Shown here: positions 52,606 through 62,166 of the stretch, piece by piece
Position numbering within the stretch: position 1 is the stretch's first letter
Layout of the letters: every line of letters starts with the position of its first letter
Source: Njordibacter sp937773555
GTDB lineage: Bacteria > Pseudomonadota > Gammaproteobacteria > Pseudomonadales > Balneatricaceae
Assembly (NCBI RefSeq): GCF_047730085.1
Contig: NZ_CP159830.1
Span: forward strand, 2,046,001-2,110,000
Reading direction: 5' to 3'
Length of the DNA stretch: 64,000 nucleotides
Made by a program: the position numbers and the translations under genes
The notes under the pieces: model-generated
Told to the model about the DNA's origin: nothing
Database searches by the model: none
What the model saw: only the letters and a program-made list of their open reading frames with translations

Positions 52606-53121
52606 TTATTTCTGTTCTGTTGAAAAGCCTAACAAATCTAATTGTTCAGATACCACATTTAATGTTGATTTTTTAGGCTGCTGATTCTCATCGGGCTCAG
52701 AGATTTCATTACTGTTGCCTTGCTCAGGTTGTTGCTTCGGCTTCGCCTCTACTTGTGTTGGCTCTGTGTGCCTCACCTGAGTATCCTCTGCTTGAGCACT
52801 CTGAGCTTCTAAAGCATCTATCTCATCAAACAGTTTCTCTTGCCGCTCGCGTTTTATACGTTTTTCTTCTTGCTCTAACAAAGATTTTTTGGGCCTGCCA
52901 TATTCATCCCACACTCGGTAACCTAATACTAAAAAAAAGCACAGCAAAACTAGATAACCAAATAAAGTGCTGAACTGTATCCCAGCTAACCACCAAAGCT
53001 TATTGCCGTAAGCTAGGAGCATCACCACGATAACGGTAAAAACCAAAACCCAGCGCATCGTCTGACAAAAAGCACAGGGCTTTCTGCCATTTTGACCTCT
53101 GTCGCTTGCCTTGCGCGCCAT
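52606..53121 (-). CDS. Two-span membrane protein with coiled-coil C-terminus, unknown function
   Basis: The N-terminus has GRKPCAFCQTMRWVLVF, with a CxxC before the first membrane span. A second span, FSTLFGYLVLLCFFLVLGYR, follows. After residue 80 a charged helix (LLEQEEKRIKRERQEKLFDE) and a Glu/Gln/Pro-rich tail extend into the cytoplasm. I do not recognise a family. The gene lies 5 bp downstream of oadB and may be read with the Oad operon, or with the small Cys-rich gene that follows. A role in the Oad complex is possible only by position. Confidence 0.6.
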   Translation of the reverse strand: MARKASDRGQNGRKPCAFCQTMRWVLVFTVIVVMLLAYGNKLWWLAGIQFSTLFGYLVLLCFFLVLGYRVWDEYGRPKKSLLEQEEKRIKRERQEKLFDEIDALEAQSAQAEDTQVRHTEPTQVEAKPKQQPEQGNSNEISEPDENQQPKKSTLNVVSEQLDLLGFSTEQK

Positions 53122-53126
53122 AGGCG

Positions 53127-54263
53127 TTAACCACCGCCAACGTAGTTAATCATAATACCGGCCGCAACAGCCGAGCCAATAACACCTGCCACGTTGGGGC
53201 CCATGGCATGCATTAACAAAAAGTTTTGGTTATTGGCTTCTAAACCCACCTTGTTAGACACACGAGCTGCCATTGGCACTGCCGAGACACCCGCTGAGCC
53301 AATCAGGGGATTAATGCCACCACTAGTCAATTTGTTCATCAATTTTGCCATCAACACGCCAGAGGCTGTGCCAATTGCAAACGCCACCATGCCAAGGCAA
53401 AGAATGCCTAAAGTGGTTAAGTCTAAGAATTTATCAGCGGACAGTTTAGAGCCCACTGCTAAGCCTAAGAAAATAGTCACTACGTTAATTAAGGCATTTT
53501 GAGTGGTATCTGACAGTCGATCCACTACACCAGACTCGCGCATGAGGTTACCAAAACAAAACATACCCAATAACGGTGCCGCGTCTGGCAGCATAAAGGC
53601 TACCAAAAGCAACAATAGTAATGGGAATACAATTTTCTCTACTTTACCTACAGGGCGTAGCTGCACCATTTTTATCTGGCGTTCTTTTTCCGTCGTTAAC
53701 GCACGCATAATAGGCGGCTGAATTAACGGCACCAAGGCCATATAGGAATAAGATGCTACTGCGATAGCGCCCAGTAAATCTGGCGCCAATTTACTGGCTA
53801 CGTAGATCGATGTGGGGCCGTCTGCACCACCAATAATACCTATTGCAGCCGCATCGGCAAGGGTAAAGTCCATTACCCCTAAAGTGGTTAAACCTACGGC
53901 ACCAATAAGGGTTACAAAGATACCAAACTGCGCTGCCGCACCCAAAAAGAGAGTTTTAGGGTTAGCCAGTAAAGGACCAAAATCGGTCATGGCACCCACA
54001 CCCATAAAGATGATTAGTGGGAAGGCACCCGTTTCTATACCCACTGTATAGAACATATAAAGAATGCCACCAGACTCGGCTAAGCCAGCCCCAGGGATAT
54101 TGGCTAATATGCCACCAAAACCAATCGGTATCAGTAGTAAGGGTTCAAAATTGCGCTTAATGGCTAGATACAGGAGCAATAGCCCCACCGCCATCATTAC
54201 CACTTGCCCTGGCTGCACTTGGTATACACCGGAGCTGTGCCAGATTTGTAATAACTTATCCAT
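53127..54263 (-). CDS. oadB: Sodium-pumping decarboxylase beta subunit OadB
   Basis: OadB is the membrane pump that couples decarboxylation of carboxybiotin to sodium export. The 378-residue protein has about nine membrane spans and the conserved signatures GVGAMTDFGPLLANP, AIGIIGGADGPTSIYVASKL with the ion-binding aspartate, and NPLIGSAGVSAVPMAARVSN. The C-terminal NFLLMHAMGPNVAGVIGSAV is also diagnostic. It follows oadA and oadG on the same strand, the usual OadGAB order. In marine gammaproteobacteria this pump links oxaloacetate breakdown to the sodium gradient. Confidence 0.92.
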   Translation of the reverse strand: MDKLLQIWHSSGVYQVQPGQVVMMAVGLLLLYLAIKRNFEPLLLIPIGFGGILANIPGAGLAESGGILYMFYTVGIETGAFPLIIFMGVGAMTDFGPLLANPKTLFLGAAAQFGIFVTLIGAVGLTTLGVMDFTLADAAAIGIIGGADGPTSIYVASKLAPDLLGAIAVASYSYMALVPLIQPPIMRALTTEKERQIKMVQLRPVGKVEKIVFPLLLLLLVAFMLPDAAPLLGMFCFGNLMRESGVVDRLSDTTQNALINVVTIFLGLAVGSKLSADKFLDLTTLGILCLGMVAFAIGTASGVLMAKLMNKLTSGGINPLIGSAGVSAVPMAARVSNKVGLEANNQNFLLMHAMGPNVAGVIGSAVAAGIMINYVGGG

Positions 54264-54274
54264 GAATATTCCGC

Positions 54275-56074
54275 CTAAACTAAGGTTAACAAGGTATCAC
54301 CAACAGATACAGAGTCGCCTTCTTTAGCCGTTACAGAACCAACCACACCTGCCTTGCTGGTGCGAATTTCAGTTTCCATTTTCATAGCTTCTAAGATAAA
54401 TAACACATCGCCTTCTTGCACTGCTTGCCCGGGTACCGCATGAACCTTCCAAATATTACCCGCTAAAGGTGCAGTGATGGGCTCGCCACCTGTCACTGGC
54501 GCAGCGGCAGAAGCTGGGGCGGCGGCAATAGCAACTTTAGCCACACCAACAGCTGAAATATCTCCCCCTTCTTCTACTTCCACTACATAGCTTTGGCCAT
54601 TGACACCAATAGTATAAATAGTGGAGCCCCCAACAGCGACTTTAGGCGCTGTGGACGCAACAGCAGACTCTAACGTAGGCACTGGTTCAAAGGCCTCGGG
54701 GTTATCACGGTTTTGTAAGAATTTAAGCCCCACTTGAGGGAATAAGGCGTAGGTTAATACGTCATCTATTTCCCGGTCTCCTGAAGCCAGTTTAATATTC
54801 TTTTCTTTGGCAAGGCCACGTAATTCTTTAGTGAGCTTGTCTAATTCGTCTTCGATGAGGTCTGCAGGGCGGCATGTAATGGCTTGCGCACCGTCAAGCA
54901 CGCGGGTTTGCAGTGCTTCATTAAAAGGCGCCATGGCAGCGCCATATTCACCTTTTAATACACCTGCAGTTTCTTTAGTAATCGTTTTGTATCGTTCACC
55001 CGTAAGTACATTAAGCACAGCCTGAGTGCCTACAATCTGTGAGGTTGGCGTGACTAAAGGAATAAAGCCTAAGTCTTCACGTACCCGTGGGATTTCTGCT
55101 AACACTTCATCAAGCTTATCTGCGGCACCTTGTTCTTTAAGCTGGCTTTCCATATTGGTGAGCATTCCACCTGGCACTTGAGCCACTAGAATGCGGGAGT
55201 CTACCCCCCTAAGGGAACCCTCCCATTTGGCATATTTTTTACGCACTTCGCGAAAGTATGCCGCGACTTCTTCTAGGGCGTTAATGTCTAGCCCAGTATC
55301 ACGGTCACTGCCTTCAAAAATAGACACTACAGATTCTGTAGGTGAGTGGCCATAAGTCATCGACATGGAAGAAATAGAGGTGTCAACGTTATCAATACCT
55401 GCTTCTGCAGCCTTCAGGATAGCCGCGGTAGACAAGCCAGTAGTGGCATGGCATTGCATGTGCACAGGCATGTTGGTTTCGGCTTTAAGGCGGGTCACTA
55501 GCTCAAAGGCAGTATAGGGGTTCAATAAACCAGCCATGTCTTTAATACAGATGGAATCTGCACCTTGGTCTTCAATCTTTTTGGCCAAATCAACCCAATA
55601 ATCAATATTATGTAAGGGGCTTAAAGTATAGGAAATGGTGCCCTGGGCATGCTTACCGGTATGTTTTACCGCAGTAATAGCAGTGGCTAAGTTGCGAGCA
55701 TCGTTCATGGCGTCAAACACCCGGAACACATCAACCCCATTAATTGCAGCACGTTCTACAAATTTACGGACTACGTCATCAGCATAGTGGCGATAGCCAA
55801 GTATATTTTGCGCACGAAATAACATCTGTTGCGGCGTTCTAGGCATAGCGGCCTTAAGGGCACGAATACGCTCCCAAGGGTCTTCGCCCAAATAACGAAT
55901 ACATGAGTCGAACGTGGCTCCCCCCCATGTTTCAACAGACCAATAGCCTATTTGGTCTAGCTTGTCAGCAATGGGGAGCATATCAGCCAAACGCATGCGC
56001 GTGGCAAATAGAGACTGATGGCCGTCACGTAGGACGACATCAGTAATACCTAAAGGTTGTTTAACAGCGGTCAT
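54275..56074 (-). CDS. oadA: Oxaloacetate decarboxylase alpha subunit OadA
   Basis: OadA is the biotin-carrying carboxyltransferase subunit. The N-terminal TIM barrel has TDVVLRDGHQSLFATRMRL and the metal-binding HMQCHATTGLSTAAILKAAE. A conserved linker leads to the biotinyl domain ending FILEAMKMETEIRTSKAG, where the lysine of AMKME carries biotin. At 599 residues it has the full OadA length. A Pro/Ala/Val-rich linker at about 505-525 precedes the biotinyl domain. oadG lies 54 bp upstream. Methylmalonyl-CoA or other decarboxylases share the fold, but the oadGAB set makes oxaloacetate the best call. Confidence 0.92.
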   Translation of the reverse strand: MTAVKQPLGITDVVLRDGHQSLFATRMRLADMLPIADKLDQIGYWSVETWGGATFDSCIRYLGEDPWERIRALKAAMPRTPQQMLFRAQNILGYRHYADDVVRKFVERAAINGVDVFRVFDAMNDARNLATAITAVKHTGKHAQGTISYTLSPLHNIDYWVDLAKKIEDQGADSICIKDMAGLLNPYTAFELVTRLKAETNMPVHMQCHATTGLSTAAILKAAEAGIDNVDTSISSMSMTYGHSPTESVVSIFEGSDRDTGLDINALEEVAAYFREVRKKYAKWEGSLRGVDSRILVAQVPGGMLTNMESQLKEQGAADKLDEVLAEIPRVREDLGFIPLVTPTSQIVGTQAVLNVLTGERYKTITKETAGVLKGEYGAAMAPFNEALQTRVLDGAQAITCRPADLIEDELDKLTKELRGLAKEKNIKLASGDREIDDVLTYALFPQVGLKFLQNRDNPEAFEPVPTLESAVASTAPKVAVGGSTIYTIGVNGQSYVVEVEEGGDISAVGVAKVAIAAAPASAAAPVTGGEPITAPLAGNIWKVHAVPGQAVQEGDVLFILEAMKMETEIRTSKAGVVGSVTAKEGDSVSVGDTLLTLV

Positions 56075-56128
56075 GTGTTTACGCCTGTGCTAATAATCGA
56101 AGATGGAAAATTGGGGATGCTACTGTTA

Positions 56129-56383
56129 TTAATGATCTTGACGATAACGGTGAACCGCTGCGCTTAACACCGCCATCAGTTGGGGATCATTGGCAATTTG
56201 TTGCGAAGGTGAAGCCATGGTCAAAGGTGGCTGTAGTAGCACTTCTTCAACAGGTAAAAAGCGCAACACAGTAGCGGACATCATTTTGGTGGAAAACACC
56301 AATAAGGTAAGAAAAGTAAACACAAAGCCCATGCCAAACACCATTAAGGTGAGGCCTTCGAGCATTAGTTCGGATGTTGGCAC
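56129..56383 (-). CDS. oadG: Oxaloacetate decarboxylase gamma subunit OadG
   Basis: OadG is the small membrane anchor that joins OadA to OadB. The 84-residue protein has one membrane span (LEGLTLMVFGMGFVFTFLTL) followed by LVFSTKMMSATVLRFLP and a short tail HRYRQDH; the histidine-rich tail in relatives binds a metal. It heads the Oad operon, 54 bp before oadA. Small size and low conservation limit the certainty, but position and span fit. Confidence 0.85.
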   Translation of the reverse strand: MPTSELMLEGLTLMVFGMGFVFTFLTLLVFSTKMMSATVLRFLPVEEVLLQPPLTMASPSQQIANDPQLMAVLSAAVHRYRQDH

Positions 56384-56591
56384 GATAGCAGCTCCGGTTA
56401 TTTTTGCCGCTTGTGGCGGCTTATTTTTGCAGCCATGGTGAGGCTACGAATCATTTCAATGACACAATTTACCCAAGTGTGACCAAAGTCGCAAGAATAC
56501 CCAGTATAAAAACCAATGATTTTAGTATCGCTCCTAAAAACGTCAAAAAAATTCAACAACGCGACTTATTTTGCTCAATTTAAGCAACACA

Positions 56592-58049
56592 CTACCCTTG
56601 GGGTCGGTAAACGCCCACATTTTTATACCCTTGATCTTGAATGTGAAGCGCATGTAGCTGGCTCATCACACCTTTTTCACAATACAGTAAATAGTTTCGA
56701 CCTTGATCAAAAGTACCAAACTGTTTGTTAATTATAAAAAAAGGCACGGTGATAATGTCTATACCTGGAAGATTCAAGGGTTTTTTTTGCTGCTCCAAAC
56801 TAGGGCGCACATCCACAACTACATCGTTAGCCAGTAATCGCTGTTTGGGCAAAAGCTGCCCTAATTGTTTAATATCTTCTAACACGGTGTCTATACTAGT
56901 GACACGAGAATTTTCTAAGGCCTCTTCAAGCACATTAAAATTAAAGTTTTGTTCTTCTTCTTCTACCCGTTTCAGCTTTGCTCTTACCGTGGGTCGATTA
57001 GAGATGACAGCGCAATATTCTGGCATCGACGCAGCAAACTCATACGCACCAATTTTAGTGGCTATGTTAATAATGTCTTGCTTGTCGTACGTAATTAATG
57101 GCCGCAACACTAAGCGATCTGTGACTTTATCAATAACCCCTAGGTTGGTTAGTGTTTGGCTTGAAACCTGAGCCATGCTTTCACCCGTAATCATGGCTTC
57201 CGCTTTTAGTTTACCCGACACTCGATCTGCTGCCCGCAGCATCATACGTTTTAACACTAAACCCATGTGAGAATGGTCAACATTTTGTAATATTTCACCG
57301 ACTACTTCTTCAAACGGTACCGATATAAACTTAACCCGCGAAGCAGACCCAAATTTTTTCCATAGGTAGTAGGAAATCTGTTTTACACCGGCTTCATGGG
57401 CTAGCCCACCTAGGTTAAAAAACACAAAATGAGTTTTTGCCCCACGCTTCATAGTGAGGTAACTAGAGACAATAGAGTCAAACCCACCCGAAATAAGTGA
57501 TACTACGGCTTCTTGGCTCCCTTGAGGGTAGCCACCAATGCCGCTAATAAGGCGCTCTATAATAAATACTGCATCACCTTTTACTTCTAAATTAATGGTC
57601 ACCTCTGGCGTATGAAGATCTACTCTAAGGGCTTGCGTATACTGCAACAGACCCGCACCAAGGTACCGCTCCATTTCTCCAGAGGTAAAATCATGTTCTC
57701 CAGAGCGTTTAACCCGCACAACAAAACTCTTACCTATTAGGCGCTGGCCCCAAACACTTTTTACAATGCCAAGCACCTGTTCAAAGTCTTTTAAGGGGTA
57801 TTCTTGTACTTCAATACTATTTGCGATGCCTGGGGTATCACCTAAGGCTGTTACTATTTCTTCATATACTGCATCTGCCTGCGGTGGACAGTTAATGTCC
57901 ACGCGGTCCCATAAACCATATACCTTGATATTTGGCTCAATACGTTGCAGGATAACCCTTAAGTTAGACTGTAGCCGCTGAATAAAACGCTTTCTTACAG
58001 GACGGCTTTTAATCGTAATTTCAGGGAAGAGTTTAACAATAAATTTCAT
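56592..58049 (-). CDS. thiI: tRNA 4-thiouridine synthase ThiI with rhodanese domain
   Basis: ThiI adenylates U8 of tRNA and also moves sulfur for thiamin. The 485-residue protein has the NFLD/THUMP part, then the PP-loop VVSLISGGFDSIVSSYL. It ends with a rhodanese domain in which YLLYCEKGVMSQL holds the catalytic cysteine that receives sulfur. The long form with rhodanese domain is typical of gammaproteobacteria. An upstream start is consistent with MKFIVKLFPEITIKSRPVR. The gap to oadG carries a small hairpin (56406-56420) but no convincing terminator on this strand. Confidence 0.92.
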   Translation of the reverse strand: MKFIVKLFPEITIKSRPVRKRFIQRLQSNLRVILQRIEPNIKVYGLWDRVDINCPPQADAVYEEIVTALGDTPGIANSIEVQEYPLKDFEQVLGIVKSVWGQRLIGKSFVVRVKRSGEHDFTSGEMERYLGAGLLQYTQALRVDLHTPEVTINLEVKGDAVFIIERLISGIGGYPQGSQEAVVSLISGGFDSIVSSYLTMKRGAKTHFVFFNLGGLAHEAGVKQISYYLWKKFGSASRVKFISVPFEEVVGEILQNVDHSHMGLVLKRMMLRAADRVSGKLKAEAMITGESMAQVSSQTLTNLGVIDKVTDRLVLRPLITYDKQDIINIATKIGAYEFAASMPEYCAVISNRPTVRAKLKRVEEEEQNFNFNVLEEALENSRVTSIDTVLEDIKQLGQLLPKQRLLANDVVVDVRPSLEQQKKPLNLPGIDIITVPFFIINKQFGTFDQGRNYLLYCEKGVMSQLHALHIQDQGYKNVGVYRPQG

Positions 58050-58118
58050 GTCACAGCTTTAAAACACTTAAATAACGGAATCTGCCGATATTATACCAAT
58101 GAAAAGGAGGCAACCTCT

Positions 58119-58550
58119 ATGCCCGATACACAAACAATCACCGGCAGTTGCTTATGTGGCCAAATAAGTTACCAAGCAGAAGCTGCTCTGCTGTTCCAAG
58201 CCCATTGCCATTGCCAAGATTGTCGCAAAAATGGGGGTTCTGCATTTGCTGCCTTGGCTTTTGTTCCCATTGAAAGCTTGAATTGGCAAGGCGAAACTCA
58301 AACATTTAGCCACAACGCCAATTCTGGCACTAAAATGACCAAACATTTTTGTGCTAATTGTGGCAGCCAACTGTTTGGCACCAATAGCAACAGACCTGAT
58401 CGTATACATATTAAAGTAGGCACCATGGACGATGCTAAATGGTTTCAACCCCAATGTAATGTTTGGGCCAGTAGCCGACTACCTTCTACACCCATTAACT
58501 CAGACGTTAAAGATTTTGCAACCATGCCAGTGGCCAAAAGCAAAAAATAG
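58119..58550 (+). CDS. GFA-family (glutathione-dependent formaldehyde-activating-like) protein
   Basis: The 143-residue protein has the zinc-binding cysteine set of the GFA fold: GSCLCGQISYQAEA, AHCHCQDCRKNGG and HFCANCGSQLF. AAGGAGG upstream of the ATG supports the start. The name GFA comes from one member that condenses formaldehyde with glutathione; most family members have other or unknown roles, so the reaction is not established here. It diverges from thiI and is followed by a 329-bp gap. Confidence 0.8.
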   Translation: MPDTQTITGSCLCGQISYQAEAALLFQAHCHCQDCRKNGGSAFAALAFVPIESLNWQGETQTFSHNANSGTKMTKHFCANCGSQLFGTNSNRPDRIHIKVGTMDDAKWFQPQCNVWASSRLPSTPINSDVKDFATMPVAKSKK

Positions 58551-58879
58551 CTTCACCAACAGCTTTGAAAGCCTATGGGATATTTTTTAAGTGCTTTAGT
58601 CTTAATATTTCCTATTGGCCACTTTTTTGTGGTTTTTTGTACTTTTATGGCATAAATATCGCATTAGAAACTAAGCTCTATTAGGCTAAACCAATGTCTT
58701 TAAAAAAAATATAACTACATGATATGTATAGTTTTTAATACCCTTTCTTATGTTTCCTTTGATAGCTTATAGGAAACAAAAAAAGCGTTTTTAGTTAAAC
58801 ATCAATCATTGTGTTTATAGCATTGACTGGCGGCATGTGATGATGCAAATTGGGCTCATAACTAAAATGGACCCCCACT
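58551..58879. other. Non-coding gap before the CoA-transferase gene
   Basis: No gene is supported here. A short hairpin GGCCAC-TTTTTT-GTGG followed by TTTTTT at about 58616-58638 on the plus strand could be a weak terminator for the GFA gene. The rest is A+T-rich and may hold the promoter of the CoA-transferase gene, but no clear -35/-10 pair was found. Confidence 0.4.
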
Positions 58880-60151
58880 ATGAGCGCACAAACACAGCCT
58901 AACCTAAACGAATACATCACCCAACAACGCCAAGAATCCTGCTTTAAAGGCTTGCCGTTAGAAGGTAAGCGTGTGATCGATTTGTCCAGTGTGATCGCTG
59001 CACCCTATTGCGCAGCCTTGTTAGGTGACGCTGGGGCAGAAATTATTAAAGTAGAAAACCCCAATATACCAGATGCCTTGCGAGGCTGGGGAACTCATGC
59101 AGCAACTGGTATTGAGCCTTATCACGCTTATATTGGCAGGAATAAACTACCCATCACTTTAAACCTTAAGTCTGAGGCAGGCAAACAAGCGTTTTTGGAG
59201 CTTATTCAATCGAGTGACGTACTAGTAGAAAATATGCGTTTAGGCGTTATGGATCGCCTCGGCTTAAGCCATGAGGCATTACTAGAGCTTAACCCTGGCC
59301 TTGTTATTGGCAAAGTCTCTGGTTATGGCATGACAGGGCCCCACGCTCACCAACCGGGTTTTGGCACCCTAGCCGAAGCTTACAGCGGTTTTTCATACCT
59401 TAATGGTTATGAAGAAACTGGCCCTACTAGCCCACCTATTGCCCTGGCAGACCTCACTACCGGTATTCACTTAGCCTATGCCGTGAGCCTAGCATTGCAT
59501 CAAAGTAAGCGCGGGGAAAGTGGTGGCCAGGTTGTGGACATTTCTTTATACGAGCCCTTGTTTGGTTACTTAGGCGGTGAATTTATTGGTTACCAGCTCA
59601 CCGGCGAAGTGCCAAAGCCAATTGGCAACGAACTGAGGGCCGCAGCCCCTCGAAACAATTACCAAACCAGCGACGGTTTATGGGTAGCCATGTCATGCTC
59701 CAACCAAAAAACATGGGAACGTTTAGCCGAAGTCATGGGGCAGCCCCAGCTTATTCGTGATCCGCGTTTTAAAACTAATAATGACCGCATTCAGGCCGAC
59801 AGCCGCATTGCGCTTAATCAAATTATTAAGGCTTGGATGTTGGGCAAAACCAACCCGGAAGCTCTGGCGCTGTTTCGCCAAGAAGGCATTACAGCCGGCC
59901 CTATTTTGTCAATGAAGGAAATTGATGAAGACCCCCACTTTGAGGCTCGTGGCAGTATTATTAGGGTGATAGACCCAGCGTCTGGGGTAGAACTTAAAAT
60001 GCCTGACGTACCTTTTCGTATGGGAGACAACTCAACCACTAATAAGAAGTCTAAACTGCGTTTCCCAGGCCTTCCCATGGGCTCTGCTAACGAAGTGGTG
60101 TACCGCGATTTACTAGGCTACAACCAAACGCAAATTGACCAGCTAGGTTAA
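58880..60151 (+). CDS. CaiB/BaiF class III CoA-transferase
   Basis: Class III transferases move CoA between acyl groups. The 423-residue protein shows GKRVIDLSSVIAAPYCAALL GDAGAEI and IKVENPNIPDALRGWG at the start. ALADLTTGIHLAYAVSLAL contains the catalytic aspartate of the family. GLWVAMSCSNQKTWERLAEV matches the middle domain. Substrate cannot be read; members act on carnitine, formate, bile acids, dicarboxylates and others. The nearby proXWV transporter takes up quaternary amines, so a carnitine- or betaine-type acid is a possible substrate, but the genes are convergent and separated by a terminator. Confidence 0.85.
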   Translation: MSAQTQPNLNEYITQQRQESCFKGLPLEGKRVIDLSSVIAAPYCAALLGDAGAEIIKVENPNIPDALRGWGTHAATGIEPYHAYIGRNKLPITLNLKSEAGKQAFLELIQSSDVLVENMRLGVMDRLGLSHEALLELNPGLVIGKVSGYGMTGPHAHQPGFGTLAEAYSGFSYLNGYEETGPTSPPIALADLTTGIHLAYAVSLALHQSKRGESGGQVVDISLYEPLFGYLGGEFIGYQLTGEVPKPIGNELRAAAPRNNYQTSDGLWVAMSCSNQKTWERLAEVMGQPQLIRDPRFKTNNDRIQADSRIALNQIIKAWMLGKTNPEALALFRQEGITAGPILSMKEIDEDPHFEARGSIIRVIDPASGVELKMPDVPFRMGDNSTTNKKSKLRFPGLPMGSANEVVYRDLLGYNQTQIDQLG

Positions 60152-60167
60152 CTTTGATGCAAAACGT

Positions 60168-60193
60168 AAAAGGGTAGCCGAAGCTACCCTTTT
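60168..60193. terminator. Bidirectional rho-independent terminator
   Basis: A perfect stem, AAAAGGGTAGC with GCTACCCTTTT and a 4-base loop, separates the convergent CoA-transferase and proV genes. U-runs fall on both strands, so it can end transcription from either side. Confidence 0.85.
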
Positions 60194-60211
60194 GTTAAAA
60201 CAAGATAAACC

Positions 60212-61261
60212 TTAACGGTAGGTTACTTGCTCTCCCTCATGGCTTTCTGGACGAGCAATACCGCCGATCATGTCAGCAAGGGTTACCACGCCAATTACTT
60301 CACCATCACGCATTACATTAGCACTTGTAACGTCAGCTTTAATCATTGCTGGCATGGCTAGCTCTAAAATAACATCAGAAGCCAATTCCAGACCAGAGTC
60401 ATTAGAACCTGTCTTCATTACCGAGCTCACGTCTAATACGCGAGCACGGTTGATGTCTTTAATAAAGTCACGCACGTAATCATCTGCAGGATCTAACACA
60501 ATTTCTTGTGGTGAACCTTGTTGGATGACAGCGCCGTCACGCAGGATAACAATATTGTCACCAATATTGAGGGCTTCATCCAAATCGTGGGTAATAAATA
60601 TAATGGTTTTGTGCAGTTCTTCCTGTAAATCTAACAAAATATCTTGCATGTCATTACGAATCAATGGATCCAAAGCCGAGAAGGCTTCATCCATGAGCAA
60701 GATCTCAGCATCTGTAGCCAAGGCGCGAGCCAAACCTACCCGCTGCTGCATACCACCAGACAATTGTGCTGGGTAGTTGTTTTCGAAACCCGACAAACCT
60801 ACTCGATCAATCCACTTTTGCGAACGTTCGTTCATTTCTGCTTTATCGGTACCTTTAATCTTCAGGCCATAACCCACGTTGTCGATCACTGTACGGTGAG
60901 GCAACAAAGCAAACTTTTGGAATACCATGGACATTTTGTTGCGACGGAAGTTACGCAACTCAACGTCAGACATTGCCAAAACGTCTTCACCGTCAACCAT
61001 GATCTCACCAGAGGTAGGCTCAATTAAACGGTTTAAATGGCGAATTAAGGTAGATTTACCAGAGCCAGACAAACCCATAATCACCTGGATGCGGCGGGCA
61101 GGAATGTCTATATTGACATTATTTAAGCCTAAAACATGTTTATACTCAGCTTGAAGTGATGCCTTGGTGGCACCCTCTTCAACCTTTTGCACCATATCTT
61201 TACCGTTAGAGCCAAAAATCTTATATAGATTCTTAATAGAAACTTTAATATCAGACACCAT
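60212..61261 (-). CDS. proV: Quaternary-amine ABC transporter ATP-binding protein ProV
   Basis: ProV is the ATPase of a betaine/proline/choline importer. It has Walker A VIMGLSGSGKSTLIRHLN, the signature AQLSGGMQQRVGLARALA and Walker B AEILLMDEAFSALDPLIRND. A C-terminal CBS-like region (PAMIKADVTSANVMRDGEVI GVV) can sense ionic strength in relatives. I begin at the ATG at 61261, where AAGGAGG is close and the frame overlaps the ProW stop; the open frame reaches 61318. It follows proW and ends the operon at the terminator. Confidence 0.9.
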   Translation of the reverse strand: MVSDIKVSIKNLYKIFGSNGKDMVQKVEEGATKASLQAEYKHVLGLNNVNIDIPARRIQVIMGLSGSGKSTLIRHLNRLIEPTSGEIMVDGEDVLAMSDVELRNFRRNKMSMVFQKFALLPHRTVIDNVGYGLKIKGTDKAEMNERSQKWIDRVGLSGFENNYPAQLSGGMQQRVGLARALATDAEILLMDEAFSALDPLIRNDMQDILLDLQEELHKTIIFITHDLDEALNIGDNIVILRDGAVIQQGSPQEIVLDPADDYVRDFIKDINRARVLDVSSVMKTGSNDSGLELASDVILELAMPAMIKADVTSANVMRDGEVIGVVTLADMIGGIARPESHEGEQVTYR

Positions 61262-62141
61262 GGCCTCCTTCACGGTGCTTTTGCAACCGTTTACCGTACT
61301 GTTGAGAAACTCGGTCAAATATTACCGCCAAAGCTACAATAGCTAAGCCGTTCATCAAGCCTAATGCCAAGTACTGATTGGAAAGAGCACGCAATACGGG
61401 CACACCCAAACCTTTAACACCAATCATAGAAGCGATAACCACCATGGCCAATGCCATCATTATGGTTTGGTTTACACCCGCAAAAATATTGGGTAACGCT
61501 AGAGGTATCTGCACATCAAATAACTTCTGTCGATAACTAGAGCCAAAGGCTTCAGCCGCTTCAAGCACTTCTTTATCTACTAACCGAATGCCCAAGTTAG
61601 TTAACCGCACGATAGGAGGCAGTGCGTAAATGCACACAGCAATAAGGCCAGGCACCTTGCCAATGCCCAGTAGCATCACCACTGGTACCAAGTACACAAA
61701 ACTTGGAATAGTTTGCATGATATCCAGCACAGGAGTAACCCCTGCCTGCAAACGATTAGAGCGTGACATCAGTATACCCAGTGGTATGCCAAGGCCAATA
61801 CACAAAAAAGTCGCCACAGAAATAATCGCCACTGTGGCCATGGTATCTTCCCACATGCCAAAATAACCTATCGCCAAAAACGATACTATGGTGCCAATGA
61901 CGATGCCAATACTGCGTGCGCCAAGCCAAGCTAAGAGAGCAAATATTAAAATCATAATCGGCCAAGGTGCGGCCATTAGTAGTTTTTCAAACCACACCAT
62001 AAAATGCATTAGCGGATCAAAGAAACCCTCAATCGCCTCGCCGTTATCTCGAGAAAAATCATTAAAGGCAAGATCGATACCTTTTTTTAGATCTCTTAAG
62101 TCTGTTCTCCCCATTGAGGGAAAGTCATCAAATAATTCCAC
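61251..62141 (-). CDS. proW: Quaternary-amine ABC transporter permease ProW
   Basis: The 296-residue permease has several membrane spans, such as PIMILIFALLAWLGARSIGI. The binding-protein-dependent transport loop is in ALPPIVRLTNLGIRLVDKEV LEAAEAFGSS, which contacts ProV. An N-terminal soluble segment of about 50 residues is normal for ProW. It overlaps proV and is separated from proX by a strong terminator-like hairpin, so its level is expected to be lower than that of the binding protein. Confidence 0.92.
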   Translation of the reverse strand: MELFDDFPSMGRTDLRDLKKGIDLAFNDFSRDNGEAIEGFFDPLMHFMVWFEKLLMAAPWPIMILIFALLAWLGARSIGIVIGTIVSFLAIGYFGMWEDTMATVAIISVATFLCIGLGIPLGILMSRSNRLQAGVTPVLDIMQTIPSFVYLVPVVMLLGIGKVPGLIAVCIYALPPIVRLTNLGIRLVDKEVLEAAEAFGSSYRQKLFDVQIPLALPNIFAGVNQTIMMALAMVVIASMIGVKGLGVPVLRALSNQYLALGLMNGLAIVALAVIFDRVSQQYGKRLQKHREGGHGV

Positions 62142-62166
62142 AATTAATCCTGCTCAGTTAAAACAT

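Noticed and set aside
56401..56430. Terminator between thiI and oadG
   Set aside because: The GCCGC/GCGGC hairpin is followed by T residues only on the plus strand, where no upstream gene exists; on the gene strand A residues follow.
58068..58100. FliA promoter upstream of the GFA gene (GCCGATAT box)
   Set aside because: The candidate -35 is only about eight bases away instead of 11 and poorly matched, so the resemblance is probably chance.
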